A stretch of DNA of 64,000 nt from Bacteroidales bacterium UBA3143 (GTDB lineage: Bacteria > Bacteroidota > Bacteroidia > Bacteroidales > Dysgonomonadaceae). Numbering within the stretch: position 1 is the first letter of the stretch; every line of letters begins with the position of its first letter. The stretch is from assembly GCA_002364735.1 (NCBI GenBank), contig DEZB01000066.1:156480-220479 (forward strand). Reading direction: 5' to 3'. The position numbers and the translations under genes are program-made. Positions 52,305-61,962 of this stretch are shown one piece after another. A model generated the notes under the pieces. The model was not told the DNA's origin. It worked only from the letters and a program-made list of their open reading frames with translations, and ran no database searches.

Positions 52305-54557
52305 ATGAAACTGCGTACTGTTTTAAAATATATGTGGATTATACTGTTTGTTTATTCAAGCAGTTTGACAGCACAACAACCTGTGGAGCTTGTTAATACT
52401 TTCATTGGCTCGGACAACTATGGAACAACTAATCCTGGGTCTGTACGTCCCAATGGGATGATGTCTGTTGCACCATTTAATGTGATGGGTTCCAATAAAA
52501 ATAAGTTTGACAAAGATAAACAATGGTGGTCAACACCTTATTCCAATGTCAACTCTTTTTTCACTGGCTATTCTCATGTCAATTTAAGTGGGGTAGGCTG
52601 TCCCGATTTGGGTTCGCTTTTATTGATGCCTACAACTGGTGAATTGAATGTTGACTATAAAGAATATGGTAGTTTCTATTCAGATGAACAAGCTGTTCCT
52701 GGATATTATTCCAACATCCTTACAAAGTATAACATTAAAACAGAAGTAACCGTAACGGATAGAAGTAGCATTGCTCGATTTACTTTCCCCAAGGGCGAAG
52801 CCAACATTTTGATGAATTTAGGCGAAGGCCTTACCAATGAGTCGGGTGCTTGGATGCGAAGGGTGAACGAGACTGAAATTGAAGGAATGAAGCTGTTGGG
52901 CACATTCTGCTACAATCCACAGGCGGTGTTCCCCATTTATTTTGTAATGCGTGTGAACAAACAACCTGCCACAACTGGCTATTGGAAGATGCAACGCGAA
53001 ATGAAAGGGGTGGAAGCAGATTGGGATATTCATAGCGGAAAATACAAACTTTACACGAAGTATAACCGAGACATAGCGGGTGATGACATTGGCGCTTACT
53101 TCACTTACAATGTAGAGGAAGGAGAGACAATAGAGGTGCAAATTGGTGTATCATTTGTGAGTACAGATAACGCACGGATGAATTTAGATAAAGAACAAAC
53201 TGGATTTAACTTCGATGAAGTAAAAGCTGCTGCATCAAAAGACTGGAACGATGAGCTCTCACGTGTAAGAATTGAAGGAGGTACACACGACCAACAAGTT
53301 GTTTTCTATTCAGGGTTGTACCATACACTCATTCATCCAAACATCCTGAATGATGTGAATGGCGAATACCCTGCCATGGAGACAGGCATTACGATGAAAA
53401 CAAAGGGAACACGCTACACCGTATTTTCGTTATGGGACACCTACCGCAACTTCCACCAATTGCAAACACTGCTCTATCCCGAAAAGCAGATTGATATGGT
53501 GAACTCCATGGTTGATATGTACAAAGAGAGTGGCTGGTTGCCCAAATGGGAACTCTATGGAAGAGAAACACTTACGATGGAGGGCGACCCTGCCATCCCT
53601 GTTATTGTGGATACCTACATGAAGGGATTGCGCAATTTTGATTACCAGACTGCTTATGAAGCCATGTATAAATCGGCTACACAAATAGAAGATAATTTTT
53701 TGCGACAAGACAACAAAGATTATCTCTCATTGGGTTATGTGCCTTTGCGCTCCGAATTTGATAATTCTGTGTCACATGCTTTGGAGTATTACATTGCTGA
53801 CAATGCACTCTCCAAATTTGCCATGGCATTGGGAAAGACTGCCGATTCAAAACGTTTTCTGAATCAATCGTTTAACTACAAAAAATATTATTCGAAAGAA
53901 TATAAAACATTTCGCCCACTCTTGCCCGATGGTTCTTTCCTTTCTCCCTTCAATCCTAAGCAAGGAGAAAACTTTGAAGCCGTACCTGGTTTTCACGAGG
54001 GTAGTGCCTGGAACTATTCGTTTATGGTGCCACATGATGTGCCAGGGCTAATCAAGTTGATGGGTGGAGAAAAAGCATTTGTAAATCATCTACAAAAGGT
54101 GTTCGAGGAAGACCATTACGACCCAACTAACGAACCCAACATTTCTTATCCCTATCTGTTTAGTTACGTAAAGGGTGAAGAGTGGCGCACTCAGAAATTG
54201 GTTAGAGAGTTAATAAAAGAGCATTTCAAAAACAGTGCCGATGGATTGCCTGGCAATGACGATACAGGAACAATGTCTGCTTGGGTAGTGTTCTCTATGA
54301 TGGGTTTCTATCCTGATAATGCAACAGATCCATCCTACACTTTTGCATCGCCTGTGTTTGATAAAATTACGCTGAAGCTTGACCCAACAGTTTATGGAAA
54401 AAAGGAATTGGTGATAGAAACAAAAAAGTCTGACTCAAATGCGCTGTTTATCAACAACATCATCATTAATGGAAAGGAATGTAAAGAATACCGTATATCA
54501 CACAAAGACTTGGTAAATGCAGAGAATATAGTATTTAATCTCTCTTCTAAAAAATAA
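52305..54557 (+). CDS. GH92 alpha-mannosidase
   Basis: The 750-residue protein has a signal peptide (to SLTAQQ) and the GH92 hallmarks: VNTFIGSDNYGTTNPGSVRP, YSHVNLSGVGCPDLG, the central FSLWDTYRNFHQL, and GNDDTGTMSAWVVFSMMGFYP near the end. GH92 enzymes are calcium-dependent exo-mannosidases that trim alpha-linked mannose of yeast mannan or host N-glycans. Length is normal. No SusC/SusD pair is adjacent, so it is not part of a visible polysaccharide locus. Confidence 0.96.
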   Translation: MKLRTVLKYMWIILFVYSSSLTAQQPVELVNTFIGSDNYGTTNPGSVRPNGMMSVAPFNVMGSNKNKFDKDKQWWSTPYSNVNSFFTGYSHVNLSGVGCPDLGSLLLMPTTGELNVDYKEYGSFYSDEQAVPGYYSNILTKYNIKTEVTVTDRSSIARFTFPKGEANILMNLGEGLTNESGAWMRRVNETEIEGMKLLGTFCYNPQAVFPIYFVMRVNKQPATTGYWKMQREMKGVEADWDIHSGKYKLYTKYNRDIAGDDIGAYFTYNVEEGETIEVQIGVSFVSTDNARMNLDKEQTGFNFDEVKAAASKDWNDELSRVRIEGGTHDQQVVFYSGLYHTLIHPNILNDVNGEYPAMETGITMKTKGTRYTVFSLWDTYRNFHQLQTLLYPEKQIDMVNSMVDMYKESGWLPKWELYGRETLTMEGDPAIPVIVDTYMKGLRNFDYQTAYEAMYKSATQIEDNFLRQDNKDYLSLGYVPLRSEFDNSVSHALEYYIADNALSKFAMALGKTADSKRFLNQSFNYKKYYSKEYKTFRPLLPDGSFLSPFNPKQGENFEAVPGFHEGSAWNYSFMVPHDVPGLIKLMGGEKAFVNHLQKVFEEDHYDPTNEPNISYPYLFSYVKGEEWRTQKLVRELIKEHFKNSADGLPGNDDTGTMSAWVVFSMMGFYPDNATDPSYTFASPVFDKITLKLDPTVYGKKELVIETKKSDSNALFINNIIINGKECKEYRISHKDLVNAENIVFNLSSKK

Positions 54558-54634
54558 TCGTTCCTTTGTGCACGCAAAATAATAAGAGACAAAAACAACA
54601 AAACAACAAAACAAACTAAACAAAAAATTAGATA

Positions 54635-55720
54635 ATGACTGAGATGAAAACGATACGTTTAAATAAATATATAAGTGAAAGTGGTTTTTGCTCGCGAAGA
54701 GAGGCTGATGGGTATATTGAAATGAAAAATGTGCTTGTCAATGGCAAAGTTGCACAATTGGGCGACCGTGTAGGTCCAAAAGATATTGTTAGGGTAAACG
54801 GAATTGAGGTTGAACCTCGATCAAAAGAAGAGGCTATCTACTTGCTTTTTAATAAACCTGTGGGTGTGACCAGCACAACCGACTCTGGAGATAAAAATAA
54901 CATTGTAGACTACATTCGTTATGGCGAACGTATCTTTCCTGTAGGAAGGCTTGATAAGGATTCTCAAGGTTTGATAATCCTTACCAGCAATGGCGATATA
55001 GTAAACAAAATATTACGTGCAGGCAATCAGCACGAGAAGGAATATGTGGTGACTGTTGACAGACCGGTGACCGAACAATTTATTAGCTCCATGAGCTCAG
55101 GTGTGCCCATATTGGGTGTAAACACCCGAAAGTGTAAAATACATGCTGAGTCGAAGTTTGTTTTTAGAATTACCTTAACGCAAGGTATGAATAGACAGAT
55201 TAGACGTATGTGCGAGCATTTTGGCTACGAAGTGTTGAAGCTGGAGCGTGTACGTATCATGAATTTGTCATTGAAAGGAATTCCATTGGGCGAATACCGT
55301 GAGATGAAACCCAAAGAGTTGGCCGATTTGCAAGAGATGATTAAAGATTCTGAAATGATTGACGAACCTCGCAAAATGACTAAAACGCCTGGTTTGAAAG
55401 ATAAAGAAAGATCGATGCACATTGCCAGAAGCTTACAAGCTAAAACAGCTCCAACTGACATTCCCGAAAAAAGTGATCGTAATAAAAAAGTTAAAACACA
55501 TGCAAATCCTAAGAGCGCAGACAACAGAAAGTCTGCATCTAAAAGAAAATCTACAACAGGAAGAAAGCCAGCTTCAGGCAGACCAAGGTCAACCAAAGGT
55601 GCTGGGTCAGGAGGTCGCCCAAGTGGAAGTAGCCGTCCAGGTTCTGCAAGTGGCTCTAACTCGAGAGGTAGAAGCGGAGGAGCACCAAAAGGAGGCGGAG
55701 GCAGAGGAGGTAAGAGGTAG
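54635..55720 (+). CDS. rRNA pseudouridine synthase (RluF/RluB type) with disordered basic tail
   Basis: The 361-residue protein has an S4 RNA-binding domain (residues 7-55) and an RsuA-type pseudouridine synthase domain with catalytic Asp in GRLDKDSQGL (D107). GMNRQIRRMCEHFGYEV and IPLGEYREM are close to RluF (23S rRNA 2604) relatives. From about residue 236 the sequence becomes a 125-residue Lys/Arg/Ser/Gly-rich tail ending GGAPKGGGGRGGKR, probably disordered and RNA-binding. The exact rRNA target is not certain. Confidence 0.93.
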   Translation: MTEMKTIRLNKYISESGFCSRREADGYIEMKNVLVNGKVAQLGDRVGPKDIVRVNGIEVEPRSKEEAIYLLFNKPVGVTSTTDSGDKNNIVDYIRYGERIFPVGRLDKDSQGLIILTSNGDIVNKILRAGNQHEKEYVVTVDRPVTEQFISSMSSGVPILGVNTRKCKIHAESKFVFRITLTQGMNRQIRRMCEHFGYEVLKLERVRIMNLSLKGIPLGEYREMKPKELADLQEMIKDSEMIDEPRKMTKTPGLKDKERSMHIARSLQAKTAPTDIPEKSDRNKKVKTHANPKSADNRKSASKRKSTTGRKPASGRPRSTKGAGSGGRPSGSSRPGSASGSNSRGRSGGAPKGGGGRGGKR

Positions 55721-55771
55721 GTTTATCTCCAACACTTTCTGATTCTTTCAAAGCAACCTTTATGATGTTTC

Positions 55772-55817
55772 AATCAGCTCTATCTTTGTGCATGATAGCA
55801 CAAAGATAGAGCTGATT
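55772..55817. terminator. Perfect 20-bp inverted repeat, likely bidirectional terminator
   Basis: A 20-base arm beginning AATCAGCTCTATCTTTG pairs perfectly with its partner across a six-base loop (ATGATA) and runs into TTTGTTTG. It lies 52 bases after the pseudouridine synthase stop. Each arm contains TATCTTTG on one strand, identical to the best -7 box. The rest of 55721-56081 is empty. Confidence 0.8.
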
Positions 55818-56081
55818 TTGTTTGAAGATGTGTGTCACTTTCATTTTTGGGTGAAATGCATCCATAACAAAATTGATAAACTGAATTTCCGCAACTTCCC
55901 CATTTATTTTATTCTTAACTTTAAATAGCCTCAAAGGATAATATATTGTATGTTTTTTGTATCTTGGGAGACAATATAAGTGTTAATTGATAAATAAGCA
56001 TTAAAAAATATTACTTCAAACCTTCTTAATATCATCTTGTAAGTGCAATATGAAATCATTTAATCTAAAAAATAAAACACT

Positions 56082-57407
56082 ATGAGTTTTTCAAGAAGAC
56101 AATTTATTAAAACAGCTGGAATAGTTGCCATTGGATCAACTCTTCCAAAAACTTCTGTATTAGGATCAAATGCCACATGGGCGTCTAACAGTAATACATT
56201 GAAAGTAGGATTAATAGGATGTGGCGGTCGCGGTACGGCTGCTGCAGGAGAAGCTATTAATGCAGATCCTAACGTAATCATAACGGCAATGGCTGATGCT
56301 TTTGGTGATAGGCTGCAAACATCACACAACGCTTTAAAAGAAAAATTTAAAGATAAAGTTCAGGTGCCAAAAGAAAATCAATTTGTAGGTCTGGATGCCT
56401 ATCAAAGATTGATAGATACGGACGTAGATGTTGTTCTTTTAGTTGCACCAACAGCTTTCCGGCCTGATCATATTGAAGCAGCGGTGAAAGCTAATAAGCA
56501 TATTTTTGCTGAAAAGCCTTATGCTGTTGATTCTCCAGGTTTGCGTAGGGTTATGGCTGCTGCAGAAGAGGCAAAAAGAAAGAACCTATCATTAGTTTCA
56601 GGTTTTTGTTGGAGATACCATCACCCAAAAAGACAGATTTTTCCAAAGGTTCTTAATGGAGAAATTGGTAATATATTAGTTGCCAATGCTTTTAATAATG
56701 GTGGTGAGTTATGGTATAACGAGAGAGTAAAAGGCGAGACAGATATGCAGCACAAAATGCGTAACTGGTTGTATTATAACTGGATCTCGGGAGATCATAT
56801 TGTAGAACAAGCCATTCACAGTATAGATATGCTTCAATGGGCTATGGGTGATATCGCTCCTGTAAGTGTTGTTGGCAGTGGAGGTAGACAAAAACGAACA
56901 GATCCAAAATATGGAAATGTTTATGATCACTTTGCGTTAACTTACACTTATGCAAATGGTACAAAAGCGTTTTTCTCATGTCGTCAACAAAATAACACAA
57001 GTCCATCCTATGGATTAGATTTGGTTGGATCGGACGGAGATATGATTATAGACAACCGTACTGGTCTTCACGAAATTAGAGGGCGCAGACCATGGAGATA
57101 CGAAGATTCAACAAAGTTTACTGATGATAAATCATATGAGAGTGAATCCGTTAGTAGGGGCATGTATCAAACCGAACATGATGAGCTTTTTGCTTCAATT
57201 AGATCGGGTAAACCCATTAATGATGGTGAATGGATGACTCGTTCTAATTTAGTTGCATTAGCAGGCCGGGCTGCTGGTTATACGGGGCAAACAATTTTAA
57301 TTGAAGATGCCTTAGCATCAAATGAAGAATTATTTCCAAGAAATTTGACAGAGGATACAAAATATGATATTCCTGTTGCTATTCCTGGAATTACTGAATT
57401 TAAATGA
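56082..57407 (+). CDS. Tat-exported Gfo/Idh/MocA oxidoreductase
   Basis: A 441-residue enzyme with a twin-arginine signal (FSRRQFIKTAGIVAIGSTLP), a Rossmann motif (VGLIGCGGRGTAA), AEKPYAVD in the EKP position, and SGFCWRYHHPKR. It leads an operon with a TIM-barrel isomerase (7-base gap) and a DUF1080 protein. By analogy with Bacteroides clusters of this makeup it may oxidise glucosides at C3 to 3-keto-sugars. Family firm, reaction inferred. Confidence 0.9.
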   Translation: MSFSRRQFIKTAGIVAIGSTLPKTSVLGSNATWASNSNTLKVGLIGCGGRGTAAAGEAINADPNVIITAMADAFGDRLQTSHNALKEKFKDKVQVPKENQFVGLDAYQRLIDTDVDVVLLVAPTAFRPDHIEAAVKANKHIFAEKPYAVDSPGLRRVMAAAEEAKRKNLSLVSGFCWRYHHPKRQIFPKVLNGEIGNILVANAFNNGGELWYNERVKGETDMQHKMRNWLYYNWISGDHIVEQAIHSIDMLQWAMGDIAPVSVVGSGGRQKRTDPKYGNVYDHFALTYTYANGTKAFFSCRQQNNTSPSYGLDLVGSDGDMIIDNRTGLHEIRGRRPWRYEDSTKFTDDKSYESESVSRGMYQTEHDELFASIRSGKPINDGEWMTRSNLVALAGRAAGYTGQTILIEDALASNEELFPRNLTEDTKYDIPVAIPGITEFK

Positions 57408-57414
57408 TAAAAAT

Positions 57415-58329
57415 ATGAATAGGAAGGAATTTATAAAATCTGTGACCCTTATGGCTGGAGCTGCTGCTCTGAGTCCATCATTCGCATCCGCATCTATACT
57501 AAAGAACAAACCTCAAGAGAAAACGATGATGAAAAAAAGTCTCGGAATTGATATGATAAAAGAGGACCTATCTCTTACTGACAAGTTTAAACTTATTAAA
57601 GACTTGGGTTTTCATGGTGTAGAGTTAAACTGTCCATTAGACTTTAAAATATCTGATGTGTTGACTGCTAAAACACAGGCAAGAATTGAATTGCCCAGTG
57701 TTGTGAACAAAGATCATTGGACAAAACCTCTTTCCGATCCTGATCCTCAAATAAGAAAGCAATGTATTGAGTCGGTTGCCAAATCATTGCAAGAAGTGAA
57801 AGAACTGGGAGGCGATACTGTGTTGGTTGTTCCAGGAGTAGTAAACGAGAAGGTCTCTTATGAGCAGGCTTATATTAACTCTCAAAATGCAATTAGAGAA
57901 TTAATACCTTATGCTGAAAAAACGGGTATGCAAATTGCATTGGAAAATGTTTGGAATAATTTTATTTTAAGCCCCATAGAAGCAAAACGTTTTATAGATG
58001 AAATAAATCATCCACTTGTGGGCTGGTATTTTGATATCGGTAACATATTGCGTTATGGGTGGCCAGAACATTGGATTAAGACGCTCAACACCCGTATTAT
58101 GAAGCTTCATGCTAAAGAATATAGTCGTGAGCTGATGAACACAAAAGGACTGTGGGAAGGTTTCAAGATTGACCTTCTAAAAGGTGATAATAATTGGCCA
58201 GTGGTAATGAAAACAGTTAGTGAGGTTAATTATTCAGGTGGTTGGCTAACTGCTGAAGTTCCTGGGGGTGATAGGGATCATTTGAAAAAGATTTCAACGC
58301 AAATGGACGAGATAATTTCTTATTTATAG
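57415..58329 (+). CDS. Exported sugar phosphate isomerase/epimerase (AP-endonuclease-2 TIM barrel)
   Basis: The frame is open from 57364, but the start is the ATG at 57415 (304 residues), just after the previous stop, giving a signal RKEFIKSVTLMAGAAALSPS that resembles a Tat/Sec hybrid. The TIM-barrel motifs LGFHGVELNCP, IALENVWNNF, GWYFDIGNI and KLHAKEY carry the metal-binding Glu, Asp and His of xylose-isomerase-like proteins. It probably isomerises or eliminates keto-sugar intermediates with the flanking enzymes. Confidence 0.87.
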   Translation: MNRKEFIKSVTLMAGAAALSPSFASASILKNKPQEKTMMKKSLGIDMIKEDLSLTDKFKLIKDLGFHGVELNCPLDFKISDVLTAKTQARIELPSVVNKDHWTKPLSDPDPQIRKQCIESVAKSLQEVKELGGDTVLVVPGVVNEKVSYEQAYINSQNAIRELIPYAEKTGMQIALENVWNNFILSPIEAKRFIDEINHPLVGWYFDIGNILRYGWPEHWIKTLNTRIMKLHAKEYSRELMNTKGLWEGFKIDLLKGDNNWPVVMKTVSEVNYSGGWLTAEVPGGDRDHLKKISTQMDEIISYL

Positions 58330-58360
58330 CTGGTCTTTTAAATAATCAATAATTGACATA

Positions 58361-59074
58361 ATGAAAAAACAAACATTTATAATTTGCTTTATTCTTTTGG
58401 CGTTTCTGTTGAAAACAAATGAAGGAAACTCACAAGAATTGGTTGCTGAGTTTGGCAAGAATCTGCATATCAAAAGTGTATTGTCTGAAAGTTTGGACGA
58501 TGCTGAAACGATCAAATGGTGTCAAGTCAACACAAAAGAAGATACTTGGAAAGTTGAAGGCGATATTCTGAAGTGTACAGGCTTACCAATAGGTGTAATT
58601 CGTAGTGAAAAAGAATACGAGAACTTTATTATGCACGTTGAATGGAGTCATCAAGAAGCAGGTGGAAACTCTGGTGTGTTTGTATGGAGCGATGCCAAAC
58701 CACAAGGCAATGATCTTCCCAATGGTGTGGAGGTGCAGATGCTTGATTTGGAATGGGTGAAATTGAATACGCGCGATGGTGTAGAGCCTCCTATTGCTTA
58801 TGTGCATGGTGAACTATTTGGAGTTGGAGGTGTGAAAATAACGCCCGAAAATCCGCGAGGAGAACGCAGTAAATCAAGAGAAAATCGGGTGTTGGGGAAG
58901 AAACAATGGAACACTTACGAAATTGTCTGTGTTGATGGAAACATAAAGTTATCGGTGAATGGTAAGTTTGTAAATGGTGTTACCAACTCTTCACAAAAGA
59001 AGGGATATCTTTGTCTGGAGGCTGAGGGTGCTGAAATTCATTTTAGGAACATTCAGATTATTGAGCTTGATTAA
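58361..59074 (+). CDS. DUF1080 family 3-keto-disaccharide hydrolase-like protein
   Basis: A 237-residue secreted protein (signal peptide to NEGNSQE). WCQVNTKEDTWKVEGDILKC, HVEWSHQEAGGNSGVFVW and NTYEIVCVDGNIKLSVNGK are those of the DUF1080 concanavalin-like fold; some members hydrolyse 3-keto-glycosides. It completes the oxidoreductase-isomerase-DUF1080 operon, which fits oxidation followed by cleavage of a glycoside outside the cytoplasm. Catalytic residues cannot be assigned by eye. Confidence 0.88.
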   Translation: MKKQTFIICFILLAFLLKTNEGNSQELVAEFGKNLHIKSVLSESLDDAETIKWCQVNTKEDTWKVEGDILKCTGLPIGVIRSEKEYENFIMHVEWSHQEAGGNSGVFVWSDAKPQGNDLPNGVEVQMLDLEWVKLNTRDGVEPPIAYVHGELFGVGGVKITPENPRGERSKSRENRVLGKKQWNTYEIVCVDGNIKLSVNGKFVNGVTNSSQKKGYLCLEAEGAEIHFRNIQIIELD

Positions 59075-59173
59075 TTATTTGATAATGTATCGGTAAAATA
59101 GATGTAAGTTGCATCTTCATTATACAAAATGTTTGAATAGGACTGAAGTCGAATCTATTAGATGAAAAAAAAT

Positions 59174-59480
59174 CTTTAAGAGGTCCAAAACCTACTTCGC
59201 GTAATTTAATTTGGTTTCTTAGACCTACAGAAGTAGCTCCATGTACAAGTTTCTGCTTCCGTAGACTACAAAACTCACTCCACGTACAAGGTCCTGCTTC
59301 TGTAGTCTACAGAAGTTGTTTTCTTAACAAGTTTTCTCTTCCGTAGACTACAAAAGCTGTTCCCTTAACAAGTTTTCTCTTCTGTAGACTACAAAACCTA
59401 CTCCATGTACAAGGAAATGCTTTTGTAGCAGTACAAAACCTACTCCATGTACAAGTTTCTTCTTTTGTAGATGCAAAAAC
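59174..59480. repeat. Seven to eight 41-bp tandem repeats
   Basis: Units of exactly 41 bases start at 59215, 59256, 59297, 59338, 59379 and 59420, with decayed units before (59174) and after (59461). The pattern is CTTCTGTAGACTACAAAACC, then TACTCCATGTACAAG and a short variable end. The best unit contains the inverted repeat CTTCTGTAGTCTACAGAAG. The array is between the convergent DUF1080 and acyltransferase-like genes. Confidence 0.85.
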
Positions 59481-59574
59481 GAAACCAAGATTCTTTTATT
59501 TTTCTCTGATTTTATTCCTTAATACTGAGAGAGTTTACAGAATTGAGTACTTTAATGGTAACTCCCTATTGCTT

Positions 59575-60432
59575 CTATGTTTTCTCTCTATCAATTACCC
59601 CTGCAGCTACACCCAATTTATCCAAGTTTTTAAATGCAACTTCTGCTAAGCTTGAAATTTTCTCCATTTTTTCAATTTCTTCCATATTGCTTGTTTCATA
59701 TATGCGATCAAGTGCTTGCTTCGAATTTTTATTGGTTGCGATGATTTCAAATCTATTGGCAAAAGCTATAATGTTACTGTCGGGCGGCAATATCTCTTGA
59801 GTAGGAGGATAGAGCATCCAAGTGCGACAAGTAAAAGCTGTGTATTTGTGTTCGGGAAAGTAGGTAGTGAAGAACTTGTCTGCCAACTCAAATGACTCAT
59901 CAAGTTTTGCTGGGCTTAAGTCCGCATCTTTCATGATGTGCACATTAATAATTGGTTCACCTTCTGGAAATCGTTTTTTCATCTCATCAGAGAGAGGCAT
60001 GTAGTCATATTCTTGGCGCTCTATCTCGGTATATGAAAAGTGAAATTTTTGGAACCTCAAAGAGCCTAAGTCAAACATCTCTCCTTTATACATAAAACGC
60101 AACCACAGTGCATCTCGCGCACTCAGTCCATATTCTCCATAAGTTGTGTTGTATCGCTCAATGCGAAAGCTTAGATCATGTATGCTGTCGTAGAAAAAAT
60201 GGTTAGGAATGTTCTTCCTGTCAAAAAAAGCTTTTAAATGAATTAGCTCATATACCAATAACAACAATCGTTCTTTTATAGACATATCCTCCAAAGGGTT
60301 ACCAGGAAATTCATATTGATAAGGCTGATCAATCAATGGGGTATAATCCTCTGGGAAATTGGTTTTAATATATTCAATAAACCCTTTACTAAATTGCGCT
60401 TTGGTGAGTATTTCTATAATCAAGTGCTTCAT
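59575..60432 (-). CDS. Putative GNAT-like acyltransferase domain protein (DUF5596-like)
   Basis: A 285-residue soluble protein. The segments GEPIINVHIMKDADLSPAKL and YTAFTCRTWMLYPPTQEILP, followed by NIIAFANRFEI, resemble the C-terminal part of DUF5596/acyltransferase-domain proteins. No catalytic residue is claimed. The gene follows the serine hydrolase gene on the same strand with a 55-base gap and may be its operon partner. Confidence 0.55.
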   Translation of the reverse strand: MKHLIIEILTKAQFSKGFIEYIKTNFPEDYTPLIDQPYQYEFPGNPLEDMSIKERLLLLVYELIHLKAFFDRKNIPNHFFYDSIHDLSFRIERYNTTYGEYGLSARDALWLRFMYKGEMFDLGSLRFQKFHFSYTEIERQEYDYMPLSDEMKKRFPEGEPIINVHIMKDADLSPAKLDESFELADKFFTTYFPEHKYTAFTCRTWMLYPPTQEILPPDSNIIAFANRFEIIATNKNSKQALDRIYETSNMEEIEKMEKISSLAEVAFKNLDKLGVAAGVIDREKT

Positions 60433-60487
60433 AATAATGATTTTGATTTTGACTCTCTTCTACTTTAGTGAAGATAGAATAAGTTTT

Positions 60488-61792
60488 TCATTTCATAAAA
60501 TATTTGGCTACAGCATGATAAGCTGTAAGAGAGTAAGGGTCATTGGCAGCATTGCCTGCAATAGGATGAGATGCAAAGCGTACAATTACCATTTCAGCCT
60601 TTGGGTCAATGTAGATTGTTTGTCCATGTACACCTCGTGCTGCAAAAGCTCCATGTTCATTGTGTGTAATCCACCACATATCTTTATACGACCAATTTTT
60701 CAAACTTGTATATCCTGCTTTTTCAAATGCTTTAAGGTTGCCACCCTTCTTTATTTCTTCTACTACTGATGCTGGGAGTATTTGTTGGTTATTGAAATAT
60801 CCTTCGTTTCTAATCATTTCTCCAAACATAGCTGCATCTTTAAGGTTGGCACTAAAACCACCACCAGCAAAAGCAATCCCTGCTCCATCTACTTGATAAT
60901 ATCCATCGAAATGTGTGCCCAATGGTTTCCATATCTTTTCAGACAGTAGTTGAGGAATGCTTTTATTTGTTACTCGTGAAATAATCCATCCCATTGCATC
61001 CGTATTCACGGTCTTGTATCCAAATGCTTCGCCGTGAGTTCCTTCGCTTTTTACAGTCTGCAAATATTCAAAGTAATTTGTGGGACCTTCATATCCAGCG
61101 GGTTTTGGTAATGGATTTCCTGCTGAGGAAAACTTCCATACCTCTGAGTTGGGATCGGCATAGTCTTCACTATATTGCAAAGCAGTAGTCATATCTAATA
61201 TTTGACGAATGGTGGCATTACCAAAAGCAGAGTCCTTTAGTTCGGGTACATACTCTTGTGCTTGTTTCTTGTGGTCTAACACGCCTTCTGCAACGAGCAT
61301 TGCACCTAAAGTGCCAGTAAATGTTTTACTGACAGACATCACTGCATGTATCCCATCTGGTGTAAGCCCTCCATCATATTTCTCATAAACTATCTTGCCT
61401 TGGTGTAGAATGATTATACCATCGGTGTAGTTTTTAGAAAGAGATTCTTTCCATGTCATTGTTTCTTTGCTTCCCCATGGAGTGAATAACACGGAGTCGA
61501 TACTATTGTCTATTTGGGTGTAAAAAACATATTGATTGTTGGTTGCTGCTTCTACGCGTGTAGTTGGCATAAACTGACGCATATGGTTGACACTATAGCG
61601 CATGGCAGGAAACTCAAAGAAACTTCCGTCCGCCACAGAGAGCACACTGTCTTTATTAGGTGGAAAACCTTTCATCCATCCCATTTTGATGGGATTTGAG
61701 TCTTCAGCATTCAGTGTCTCTTGAGCACTCATATTGGTAATGTTTATTGTGAGAACAATAAGGAGAAAAAGTAAATTATTTTTCATTTTCAT
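60488..61792 (-). CDS. Exported serine hydrolase (class C beta-lactamase/DD-peptidase fold)
   Basis: A 434-residue protein with a signal peptide (to MSAQ). The SxxK motif is S153-V-S-K156 (AVMSVSKTFTGTLGAM); YSEDYAD lies in the place of the YxN motif, and HGQTIYIDPKAEM near the end is in the usual HxG-type position. Such proteins act as esterases, D-aminopeptidases or low-activity beta-lactamases in the periplasm. The substrate is not evident. Confidence 0.88.
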   Translation of the reverse strand: MKMKNNLLFLLIVLTINITNMSAQETLNAEDSNPIKMGWMKGFPPNKDSVLSVADGSFFEFPAMRYSVNHMRQFMPTTRVEAATNNQYVFYTQIDNSIDSVLFTPWGSKETMTWKESLSKNYTDGIIILHQGKIVYEKYDGGLTPDGIHAVMSVSKTFTGTLGAMLVAEGVLDHKKQAQEYVPELKDSAFGNATIRQILDMTTALQYSEDYADPNSEVWKFSSAGNPLPKPAGYEGPTNYFEYLQTVKSEGTHGEAFGYKTVNTDAMGWIISRVTNKSIPQLLSEKIWKPLGTHFDGYYQVDGAGIAFAGGGFSANLKDAAMFGEMIRNEGYFNNQQILPASVVEEIKKGGNLKAFEKAGYTSLKNWSYKDMWWITHNEHGAFAARGVHGQTIYIDPKAEMVIVRFASHPIAGNAANDPYSLTAYHAVAKYFMK

Positions 61793-61840
61793 TTTTTTAG
61801 ATATAAAGTAAGAAAAGCGTTATAATTTTAGCAACATAAA

Positions 61841-61875
61841 AAAAGCGTACTCCATCTATCTGGAATACGCTTTTA
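61841..61875 (-). terminator. Terminator after lpdA
   Basis: AAAAGCGTACTCCA and TGGAATACGCTTTT pair (one mismatch) around a short loop, with A before and T after on both strands. It lies about 90 bases past the lpdA stop. Confidence 0.8.
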
Positions 61876-61962
61876 TAACACTTTGGTTATTATTTTAGTT
61901 TTAAATTTACACTCTAACGGAATCTTCTCTTGCCTAATGTTGGGAAAGAAGAAGCCAGTAGA

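Noticed and set aside
55422..55742. 106-codon frame overlapping the pseudouridine synthase tail
   Set aside because: It is an alternative frame of the low-complexity tail, rich in Gln/Glu/Val through repeat composition.
59543..59800. 85-codon plus-strand frame
   Set aside because: It is antisense to the C-terminal coding part of the acyltransferase-like gene and has no independent support.
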